Positions 7,895-15,651 of a stretch of 64,000 bases of DNA are shown here, one piece after another. Origin of the DNA: Cyclobacterium marinum DSM 745. GTDB taxonomy: Bacteria; Bacteroidota; Bacteroidia; Cytophagales; Cyclobacteriaceae. The stretch lies in assembly GCF_000222485.1 (NCBI RefSeq), contig NC_015914.1, forward strand, positions 2,614,501 through 2,678,500, given 5' to 3'. The notes under the pieces are model-generated. The model worked only from the letters and a program-made list of their open reading frames with translations, had not been told where the DNA came from and ran no database searches. Every line of letters starts with the position of its first letter. Position 1 is the stretch's first letter. The translations under genes were made by a program, and so were the position numbers.

Positions 7895-8836
7895 TTGAAA
7901 AAGAAGCATATTTATAATTTATACTTTCTGATTGCTTTGCAATTTATGATTATAGGTTTTTTGTTTTACCAAAGTAAGGAGGAAAAATTTCAAGTGCCTG
8001 TAAATGATGGGGGAGGAGCAACATTGCGCCCCGGAGAGGCAAGGAGCAAGCCACGGGTGAAAATATTTGATCTTCCGGAAAAGCCTGTATTTGCAGGAGA
8101 GAAAGTGCCTATCGAACAGCCGGATGTTTTTGAAAGGTTTGAACGTGAAGTTTATGTCAATGCCTATTGGGAGTCTAATGCCTTATTGATGCTAAAGCGG
8201 TCAGGGAAATATTTCCCATTTATTGAAAAGACTTTGGAAGAAAATGGAATTCCTGACGATTTTAAATATGTAGCCATCATTGAATCAGGATTGCTGAATG
8301 TAACCTCTCCTGCCGGTGCCAAAGGTTTTTGGCAGTTTATGAAAGGAACCGCAGGAGATTTTGGTTTGGAGGTCAACCGCTATGTAGATGAAAGGTACCA
8401 CTTTGAAAAGGCTACCATTGCTGCTTGCAAATACATCAGGGCAGCCTATGGTAAGTTCGGCAATTGGACGAGCGTGGCCGCCAGTTATAATTTGGGCATG
8501 GCAGGAATTGCTCGAAGAAAAAACCAACAATTAAGCCCTGATTATTATAACCTGTACCTAAATGAAGAAACCAGCAGGTATATTTTCAGAATTTTAGCCA
8601 TTAAGGAGATCTTTGAAAATCAGGCCAAATATGGTTTTGAGCTTCAAAAGGAAGACCTGTATTCCTTGCCACCTTTGAGAGAAATAGAGGTTACCGAAAG
8701 TATTGATAATCTTGCCTCTTGGGCGGTTGCACACAAGAGCAATTATAAGGAAGTCAAAATCTACAATCCTTGGTTGATCAACACAAAACTAAACGTTAGA
8801 AAAGGGGGGAAATATGTTATTAAATTACCTATGTAA
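7895..8836 (+). CDS. Membrane-anchored lytic transglycosylase (SLT domain, MltD-like)
   Basis: A 313-aa murein lytic transglycosylase. Residues 7-26 form a single membrane segment, followed by a linker and an SLT domain. The catalytic Glu is in YVAIIESGLLN, followed by SPAGAKGFWQFM, GNWTSVAASYNLGMAGI and YVDERYHFEKATIAACKYI, as in MltC/D/E-type enzymes that cleave peptidoglycan to 1,6-anhydro-muropeptides. The C-terminal 60 residues resemble a single LysM-like unit (NLASWAVAHKSNYKEVKIYNPWL). I chose the TTG at 7895, 4 bp after the LOG stop: it gives a lysine-rich n-region (MKKKHIYNLYF) before the membrane helix. An ATG at 7829 lies inside the LOG gene, and the ATG at 7946 would remove the positive charges. 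Confidence 0.88.
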   Translation: MKKKHIYNLYFLIALQFMIIGFLFYQSKEEKFQVPVNDGGGATLRPGEARSKPRVKIFDLPEKPVFAGEKVPIEQPDVFERFEREVYVNAYWESNALLMLKRSGKYFPFIEKTLEENGIPDDFKYVAIIESGLLNVTSPAGAKGFWQFMKGTAGDFGLEVNRYVDERYHFEKATIAACKYIRAAYGKFGNWTSVAASYNLGMAGIARRKNQQLSPDYYNLYLNEETSRYIFRILAIKEIFENQAKYGFELQKEDLYSLPPLREIEVTESIDNLASWAVAHKSNYKEVKIYNPWLINTKLNVRKGGKYVIKLPM

Positions 8837-8896
8837 AAACCTTTTCTTAAGGAATTGGTTTTTATCCTTAACTTGAATGGAATAAAAACCGATACT

Positions 8897-10564
8897 ATGA
8901 AAAAACCTGTCATAATTACCTTTGCTGTTGGGCTAGTTTTGCTTGGTTTTTTCTATTTACTGCCTGTACTTGTTAATAGTTATCTCAATAAAAATGCGGA
9001 AACAATTGTAAGCAATATGATTGTCCGCACCAATGATTTTGCCGGGCATGAGGTTAATTTTGGCAAGATAAGCTTGGATTATAATTACCAAGGCACCTTT
9101 CTAAAAATGGATTCGGTTCATATTTATCCCGGAGAGAAATTAAAACAAGAAAATAAAATAAAGTTCAATCTTTCATTTAAAGAGGCAAGTCTCACAGGTT
9201 TTCAATGGGTTGATTTTTTATTTTACAACAGCATTCACCTTGATTCTGCCTATATAGCGAATGTGATTTTGGAAACCATCACGCCGGATTTGGAGGAGAT
9301 TACCGGTAAAATGGAGCAAGGGAAAGGCAATCAAGGAGAGAATTACAAGAAAATTAGTCTCAATCATTTCAGGGTCAATCAAGCTTACTTTCAAAACAAG
9401 GACAGTAAAACAGATTCTACGCGATTATTGATCAAAGACCTATTTATTTTTGCTGATGGTTTTAGCCTCACTGATCAGGATCTCGAGAGTCAACAAGCTT
9501 TATTTTCTGTAGACAATATTGAAGGATATCTAGAGGATGTACAACTGCATGTCAATGATTATATCAATGTGGTAGAGGCAAAGGAACTGGCCTTTAATAC
9601 AAGCGAACAAAAATTAAGTATAGAAAAAATAGGCTTTAACAACAAGCTTAGAAAGTATTCTTACATCAACCGTTTTGTAAAAGAAACCAATTGGATGGAA
9701 TTTAATGATGCCAGATTGGAGATCTTGGGAATGGATTTTCAATCTTATTTTAGGCAAGGGGTAATAGTGGCCGATGAGCTGCAATTGGATCATTTGAACC
9801 TAGAGGTTTTTAGGGATAAACGAAAAGTTGAAGATACTTCCAAAAGGCCAAAAATGATTCACGAAATTATTCATGAACTGCCAAAAAGTATTTGGTTGAA
9901 GGAGATAAATTTTGAGAACATGAAGATTACATATCAAGAAAGGCCTGATACAAAAGCGCCTTCTTCGGGAAAGATATTTTTTGACCAAGTAAATGGTGAG
10001 ATTTTGGGATTTACCAATTTCCAAGATAAGCTTGCTCAAAATGATACCTTGAAAATTTTAGCCAAGGGAAGGTTAATGGGTGAAGGGCAAATTGATATGC
10101 AAGCAGATTACCTGGTCAATGATGAAGAAGGTAGATTTTTTATTAAAGGGAGTATAGGGGAAATGAACCTAACTAGTCTAAACAATATGATAATGCCTGC
10201 TACCCGAGTGGCTCTCAAAGGGGGGAGGCTAGACAATTTATACTTTGATATTGTGGCGGATGAATTTGATGGGACAGGGGATGTCATTGCCAAATATCAC
10301 AACCTCGAAATAGAAATTTTGGACAAAAATTATAAACGAAACAGAAATATTTTTAGGGATATCGGGGCTTTTCTGGCCAATAAAATTGTGGTCAGGACCG
10401 ATAATCCACAAAAATCCGGTGACTTACAAAAGGGAGAAGTGTATTTTCGAAGAGAAAAACACAAGTTTATTTTTCATTATTGGTGGAACCTAATATTGAG
10501 TGGGCTAAAATCTACCATCACAGGGGACACCGAACAGGACCTTAGAGACAAGGCTTCCAATTAG
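8897..10564 (+). CDS. AsmA/DUF748-like periplasmic protein with N-terminal anchor
   Basis: A 555-aa protein with one hydrophobic helix (about residues 5-25), then a long beta-rich, Asn/Asp-rich extracytoplasmic region. The FGKISLDYNYQGTFLKMDSVHIYPGE beginning and the ILAKGRLMGEGQIDMQADY to GGRLDNLYFDIVADEFDGTGDVIAKYHNLEIEIL stretch resemble AsmA-type repeats that occur in lipid-transport or envelope proteins. No catalytic motif is visible. The ATG at 8897 is used because a basic MKKP n-region precedes the helix; the 14 residues upstream look non-coding. It lies 60 bp downstream of the transglycosylase on the same strand. The AsmA assignment rests on overall pattern, so the function is not established. 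Confidence 0.7.
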   Translation: MKKPVIITFAVGLVLLGFFYLLPVLVNSYLNKNAETIVSNMIVRTNDFAGHEVNFGKISLDYNYQGTFLKMDSVHIYPGEKLKQENKIKFNLSFKEASLTGFQWVDFLFYNSIHLDSAYIANVILETITPDLEEITGKMEQGKGNQGENYKKISLNHFRVNQAYFQNKDSKTDSTRLLIKDLFIFADGFSLTDQDLESQQALFSVDNIEGYLEDVQLHVNDYINVVEAKELAFNTSEQKLSIEKIGFNNKLRKYSYINRFVKETNWMEFNDARLEILGMDFQSYFRQGVIVADELQLDHLNLEVFRDKRKVEDTSKRPKMIHEIIHELPKSIWLKEINFENMKITYQERPDTKAPSSGKIFFDQVNGEILGFTNFQDKLAQNDTLKILAKGRLMGEGQIDMQADYLVNDEEGRFFIKGSIGEMNLTSLNNMIMPATRVALKGGRLDNLYFDIVADEFDGTGDVIAKYHNLEIEILDKNYKRNRNIFRDIGAFLANKIVVRTDNPQKSGDLQKGEVYFRREKHKFIFHYWWNLILSGLKSTITGDTEQDLRDKASN

Positions 10565-10818
10565 TTCCATTTCCTTAAAATGAACCATTTGCCTAATTTT
10601 AGGTTTATCTTAGTTATGCTCTTTTTTGTCGATCCAAATTCCTGAATAAAATTAAGAGATGGCTTAAAAAGGTTGTAAATTGTGCTGCCACTTTTGAAAA
10701 CAAGAGGCAGTCTTAAGAGGTAAATAAAAATTGCCTCGGGCTAAATTTGTATTTAGCAACAATTAGAATAGTTATTGCTTAAATTTAGGCTAAACCAGTA
10801 AAAGTGAAATCCTATCCA

Positions 10819-13665
10819 ATGTCAGTAGAAAATCAACCTTCTCAAGAACATATTGAAATATATGGGGCGAGAGAACATAATCTCAAGAACCTCGATCTTA
10901 CCTTACCTAGAAATAAATTAGTTGTCATTACCGGCTTAAGTGGCAGTGGTAAAAGTTCACTGGCGTTTGATACCATATACGCTGAAGGCCAAAGAAGGTA
11001 TATGGAAAGTTTTTCTGCCTATGCCAGGTCTTTTTTAGGGGGAATGGAAAGGCCTGATGTAGATAAAATCAACGGGCTTTCTCCGGTGATATCCATCGAA
11101 CAAAAAACGACCTCAAAAAATCCCAGATCTACGGTAGGGACTGTTACAGAGATTTATGATTTTATGCGGCTTTTATACGCCAGATCAGGTGAGGCATATT
11201 CTTACCTTTCCGGTGAGAAAATGGTTCGTCAAACCGAGGATCAAATAATTGATCAAATCTTTAATTACTTTTTGAATAAAAAGCTTTCCATTCTTGCACC
11301 GGTTGTAAAAGGAAGAAAAGGCCATTATCGTGAATTGTTTGAGCAAATCCGTAAAATGGGTTATTCAAAAGTGAGGATAGACGGAGAGATGGTGGACCTA
11401 GAACCTAAAATGCAAGTAGATCGATACAAGATTCATGACATTGAAATTGTAGTAGACCGGGTGCTGGCAGAGGAAAGTGACCGTTACAGGATATCCCAAT
11501 CACTAAAAACAGCCTTACAACATGGCAAAGGAGTGATGATGTTGCTCGATGAGGAAGGAAATATTCATCATTTTTCCAAATACCTGATGGATCCTCATAC
11601 CGGGCTTAGTTATGATGAGCCGGCGCCTAATTCTTTTTCTTTCAACAGCCCATACGGCGCTTGCCCCACATGCAATGGTTTGGGGGTAATTGAAGAAATT
11701 ACCCAAGAAAGCGTAATACCTGACCCTTCATTAAGCATCAGTAGGGGAGGAATAGCTCCTTTAGGGGAGTACAGAGACATTTGGATATTTAAGAAAATTG
11801 ATGCGATACTGAAACGCTATAAAGGTAGTTTGGCTACGCCCATTGAAAAATTAGATGAAAAGGTAATTCAAACCCTTTTGTATGGAGATAAAATGGAGGT
11901 AGCGGTGGATTCGGTGAAATATCCCGGAACCAAGTGGAACACTACCTTTGAAGGAATTTTAAATTTTCTTCAAAAACAAAAGGAGGGAGGCTCAGATAAA
12001 ATACAAAAATGGATTTCCGATTTCACCACCACCCGCACCTGTCCGGACTGTGAGGGTTACCGATTAAAGAAAGAGGCCCTTCATTTCAAAATTGCTGAAA
12101 AACATATCGGCGAACTGGCCCTAATGGATATTACCACTTTAGGAGAATGGTTTGAAAATATTGAGGAGCGAATGACTGAGCGTCAGAAAATTATTGGCGT
12201 TGAGGTATTGAAAGAAATCAGGAAAAGAATTGGTTTTTTGTTAGATATTGGCTTGAATTACCTTTCTCTCAATCGACCTTTAAGAACCTTGTCTGGAGGG
12301 GAAGCCCAGCGGATTCGCCTGGCTACACAAATAGGCACCCAGCTTGTAGGAGTCTTGTATATTTTGGATGAACCAAGTATAGGCTTGCACCAACGAGACA
12401 ATGTGAAATTAACCCATGCCCTAAAGGATTTAAGAGACCTCGGCAATTCGGTCATTGTGGTGGAACACGACAGAGACATGATGATGGATGCTGATTATGT
12501 GTTAGACATTGGACCGGGAGCCGGTCGTCATGGGGGGCAAATTGTTGCCAGTGGTACTCCTCAGGAAATTTTGGCCTCAGATAGCCTAACTGCTCAATAT
12601 CTCAATGGGGTATTGAGTATACCCATCCCGGAAAAAAGAAGAAAAGGTTCCGGTAAGAAACTTAAATTGAAAGGAGCCAACGGAAATAACCTGAAAAATG
12701 TAAACTTGGAAATACCACTGGGAACGATGGTTTGTGTTACCGGAGTTTCGGGCTCGGGAAAAAGTTCCCTAATCCACGAAACCCTGTATCCTTTGCTTAA
12801 CAGGCAGTTTTACAATTCAAAAAAAGAACCATTACCCTTTAAAGAGATAACTGGTTTGGAGCATTTGGATAAGGTGATTGAGGTAGATCAATCTCCTATT
12901 GGGCGAACACCAAGATCCAACCCGGCGACCTATACCGGAGTATTTACAGATATCAGGGCCTTGTTTACAGACTTACCTGAATCTAAGATTAGAGGGTATA
13001 AACCAGGAAGGTTTTCTTTTAATGTAAAGGGGGGGCGTTGTGAAGATTGTGAAGGTGGAGGAATGAAGCTGATTGAAATGGATTTTCTTCCGGACGTGCA
13101 TATTCCCTGTGAAACCTGTAAAGGCAAACGCTATAATCGGGAGACTTTAGAAGTGAGGTTTAAAGGAAAATCCATTGCTGATGTGCTTGACATGACGGTA
13201 GAACAGGCTGTGGAGTTTTTTGAGCATATCCCCAAGATCTTAAGAAAAATACAAACCTTGCATGATGTAGGTTTGGATTATATCACCTTAGGTCAGCATG
13301 CAACCACTCTTTCCGGAGGAGAGGCACAACGCGTGAAGCTAGCCACAGAGCTTTCAAAGAAAGATACCGGAAAAACCTTTTATATATTGGATGAGCCCAC
13401 TACAGGCTTACATTTCAAAGACATCGGTTTGCTTTTAGGAGTGCTCCAACAATTGGTAGACAAAGGGAATACGGTACTTATTATTGAGCACAATATGGAT
13501 GTGATTAAGGTAGTGGATCATATTATAGACCTTGGTCCGGAGGGAGGAGAAAAAGGCGGAGAAATACTTTTTAGCGGAACTCCCGAAAAAATGGCCAATC
13601 ACCCAAGTAGTCATACAGCAAAGTTTTTAAAAGAAGAATTGAACAAAAAAGACTTGGTGATCTAA
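10819..13665 (+). CDS. uvrA: Excinuclease ABC subunit A
   Basis: The 948-aa damage-recognition ATPase of nucleotide excision repair. It shows two ABC modules: Walker A loops GLSGSGKSS (about residue 39) and GVSGSGKSS (about 640), signature sequences LSGGEAQRIRLATQIG and LSGGEAQRVKLATELS, and Walker B stretches LYILDEPSIGLHQRD and FYILDEPTTGLHFKD. Zinc-finger cysteines appear as CPTCNG, CPDCEG, CEDCEGGG and CETCKGKRY. UvrA dimers bind DNA with UvrB and scan for bulky lesions. The ATG at 10819 is preferred over the in-frame GTG at 10804. The gene is monocistronic, with a strong terminator directly downstream. Confidence 0.98.
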   Translation: MSVENQPSQEHIEIYGAREHNLKNLDLTLPRNKLVVITGLSGSGKSSLAFDTIYAEGQRRYMESFSAYARSFLGGMERPDVDKINGLSPVISIEQKTTSKNPRSTVGTVTEIYDFMRLLYARSGEAYSYLSGEKMVRQTEDQIIDQIFNYFLNKKLSILAPVVKGRKGHYRELFEQIRKMGYSKVRIDGEMVDLEPKMQVDRYKIHDIEIVVDRVLAEESDRYRISQSLKTALQHGKGVMMLLDEEGNIHHFSKYLMDPHTGLSYDEPAPNSFSFNSPYGACPTCNGLGVIEEITQESVIPDPSLSISRGGIAPLGEYRDIWIFKKIDAILKRYKGSLATPIEKLDEKVIQTLLYGDKMEVAVDSVKYPGTKWNTTFEGILNFLQKQKEGGSDKIQKWISDFTTTRTCPDCEGYRLKKEALHFKIAEKHIGELALMDITTLGEWFENIEERMTERQKIIGVEVLKEIRKRIGFLLDIGLNYLSLNRPLRTLSGGEAQRIRLATQIGTQLVGVLYILDEPSIGLHQRDNVKLTHALKDLRDLGNSVIVVEHDRDMMMDADYVLDIGPGAGRHGGQIVASGTPQEILASDSLTAQYLNGVLSIPIPEKRRKGSGKKLKLKGANGNNLKNVNLEIPLGTMVCVTGVSGSGKSSLIHETLYPLLNRQFYNSKKEPLPFKEITGLEHLDKVIEVDQSPIGRTPRSNPATYTGVFTDIRALFTDLPESKIRGYKPGRFSFNVKGGRCEDCEGGGMKLIEMDFLPDVHIPCETCKGKRYNRETLEVRFKGKSIADVLDMTVEQAVEFFEHIPKILRKIQTLHDVGLDYITLGQHATTLSGGEAQRVKLATELSKKDTGKTFYILDEPTTGLHFKDIGLLLGVLQQLVDKGNTVLIIEHNMDVIKVVDHIIDLGPEGGEKGGEILFSGTPEKMANHPSSHTAKFLKEELNKKDLVI

Positions 13666-13700
13666 GGTTTACGAGACCTTAAGCCATCCCAATATTAAAA

Positions 13701-13745
13701 TAGCCTTATTAAGCTTCTTCGCTTAATAAGGCTAAACTTTTTATA
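13701..13745 (+). terminator. Rho-independent terminator of uvrA
   Basis: A perfect 14-bp stem TAGCCTTATTAAGC / GCTTAATAAGGCTA (13701-13714 / 13721-13734) with a 6-nt loop is followed by AACTTTTTAT. Confidence 0.85.
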
Positions 13746-14052
13746 TAAGGGTTGAGAACAGAAGGTTACAGTAGAATCAAAAGTAATTGGGTAGTTTAGT
13801 TGGTTTAATTCGAGGAAGTTATTAATGATTTTTCCGGATATCAGAATTTTTATTATTTATAAATAACTGATTATTAAGCGTTGTTAATGCGTGAAAGGCG
13901 AAATAGAGGTGTTTTTGTCTGCAATGTTAAGAGAAGATTAATTCCCTGAATTTAATTTTAAAATTTCATAATTCACTTTTTTATAGGAGGGTAATTTTTT
14001 AGCTCAATTTTGTGCCTGAATCTAATTCAGAATTAAAATCTAATACCTAACC
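13746..14052. other. Leader region of the lipoprotein/TonB-receptor operon with TTAA direct repeats
   Basis: No gene is seen. Pairs of TTAA-containing repeats occur with helical-turn spacing: TTAA at 13874 and 13884 (10 bp apart), and at 13927 and 13938 (11 bp apart). The DNA is AT-rich, so these may be chance. Similar GTTAA repeats precede the gene at 18693. Confidence 0.35.
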
Positions 14053-15555
14053 ATGAAGAAATTATTTAATTGGATGACGATCGCTACACTAGCTATTACT
14101 GTTTTAGCAGCGTGTAACGAGGAGGATGACCCAAATAACCAAGTTGTTATTTCAGGAGTCCCGGCAACTGCAAGTGTTGAAGTTGAAGAAAGTATTGATC
14201 CGGTTGCTGTTAATATTACAGCTGCAGATGGATTAACTACTTTAGTTGTAAAAAGAAATGGAACTACAATAGAAACTATTAATTATACTGGCGAAGTATC
14301 CGCCACTTATGATTTCAATTATGAAGCCACAGAGGAAGATGCTGATAGTAATATAGTATTTGAGATTATTGCCACAGACATGAATGGAGATACTCAAAGG
14401 TCTACGTTTGTTGTTACTGTAGGTGAAATTTCTACAATTGTAAGAGTTGACGAAAACATTACTGCTGATCAAGTATGGGAAACAGGTAAGGTTTACGTGC
14501 TTGGAAGTAGAATTACAGTTACAGAAGGTGTTGAATTAATCATCGAACCGGGTGTGATTGTAAAAGGTGAAGCCGGATCTGGCGCCAATGCTACTGCCTT
14601 GGTCATCGCAAGAGGAGCTACCATTGAAGCTGAAGGTACTGCTGATCAACCTATTATTTTCACCTCAATAGCCGATGAAATTACACCGGGTATGATTGCA
14701 AGCCCTAACCTTGATCCTGATATTGATGGATTGTGGGGAGGATTATTGGTTCTTGGTAGAGCCCCTGGATCTTTTGCAGGTGATGTTTCAGAAGTACAAA
14801 TAGAGGGTATACCACCTTCCGATACCAATGGACTACACGGAGGAGATAATCCTGAAGATTATTCAGGAAAACTTAAGTACATATCCATCAGACATGGTGG
14901 AGCCAATATTGGTGAAGGAAATGAAATCAATGGTTTGACTTTAGGATCTGTAGGATCTGCCACGATCATTGAAAACATTGAAGTTATCGCTAACCAAGAT
15001 GATGGAATCGAATGGTTTGGAGGTACAGTAAATGTGAAAAATGCTATCATCTGGAACGCTGGTGATGATGCTTTAGATACGGATATGGCTTGGTCAGGAA
15101 CCTTAGATAATTTCATAGTAATCAACGGAAGTTCTACAGATCATTCACTAGAAATTGATGGACCAGAAGGCTCTTTCAATGATGGCCATACCCTTCAAAA
15201 TGGTATTATCGTTGGAAATGATGTTGCCGAACTAGGTGATTTCAGAGATGGTGCTAGAGGAACATTTAAAAATATCCTTTTCCAAGGTTTCGCTGATCCT
15301 GCAGAAACAGAAGGTAGAGGAGACTTCTCTATCAGTGGAGACAAATCCCTAGAAAACTTTCAAAATGGAGACCTTGCTTTTGAAAACCTTGAAGTGGTTT
15401 TAGCAGATGGTGTAGCACTTACTGATGTATTCAAAAACGGAACTGACGCGCACGCTACTGCCGTAACTGCCGGAGCAAATACCGTAGGAGCTGATAAATC
15501 TGTATTCAGTGACTGGACTTGGTCTGCTGAAGCAGGAAACTTAGATAACCTATAA
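14053..15555 (+). CDS. Outer-membrane lipoprotein with beta-helix-like domain, TonB-receptor partner
   Basis: A 500-aa lipoprotein. The signal peptide ends in VLAAC, making Cys21 the lipidated residue, and the following EEDDPNN acidic tract is the kind of surface-export signal seen in Bacteroidota lipoproteins. Residues 25-125 look like an Ig-like or cadherin-like domain (VNITAADGLTTLVVKRNG). From about residue 130 the sequence becomes a repetitive, glycine- and asparagine-rich fold with GVELIIEPGVIVKGE, GLWGGLLVLGRA, LKYISIRHGG and DDGIEWFGGTVNVKNAI, suggesting a right-handed parallel beta-helix. No enzyme motif is evident. It occupies the place of a SusD protein beside the TonB receptor downstream but is not SusD-like, so it may be a substrate-binding partner of unknown specificity. 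Confidence 0.75.
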   Translation: MKKLFNWMTIATLAITVLAACNEEDDPNNQVVISGVPATASVEVEESIDPVAVNITAADGLTTLVVKRNGTTIETINYTGEVSATYDFNYEATEEDADSNIVFEIIATDMNGDTQRSTFVVTVGEISTIVRVDENITADQVWETGKVYVLGSRITVTEGVELIIEPGVIVKGEAGSGANATALVIARGATIEAEGTADQPIIFTSIADEITPGMIASPNLDPDIDGLWGGLLVLGRAPGSFAGDVSEVQIEGIPPSDTNGLHGGDNPEDYSGKLKYISIRHGGANIGEGNEINGLTLGSVGSATIIENIEVIANQDDGIEWFGGTVNVKNAIIWNAGDDALDTDMAWSGTLDNFIVINGSSTDHSLEIDGPEGSFNDGHTLQNGIIVGNDVAELGDFRDGARGTFKNILFQGFADPAETEGRGDFSISGDKSLENFQNGDLAFENLEVVLADGVALTDVFKNGTDAHATAVTAGANTVGADKSVFSDWTWSAEAGNLDNL

Positions 15556-15577
15556 TTAATACCAACCACTATTTTTT

Positions 15578-15616
15578 GAAAGGGATACGATATGTCTCGT
15601 ATCCCTTTCCAACTTT
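15578..15616 (+). terminator. Intercistronic hairpin between lipoprotein and TonB-receptor genes
   Basis: A 13-bp perfect stem GAAAGGGATACGA / TCGTATCCCTTTC (15578-15590 / 15597-15609) with a 6-nt loop is followed by a short CAACTTTTT tract. It lies 22 bp after the lipoprotein stop and 43 bp before the receptor ATG. It may act as a partial terminator or mRNA stabiliser that sets a higher level of the lipoprotein. Confidence 0.65.
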
Positions 15617-15651
15617 TTGATCGTATCGCTGTACTATTAAAATAACACAAA

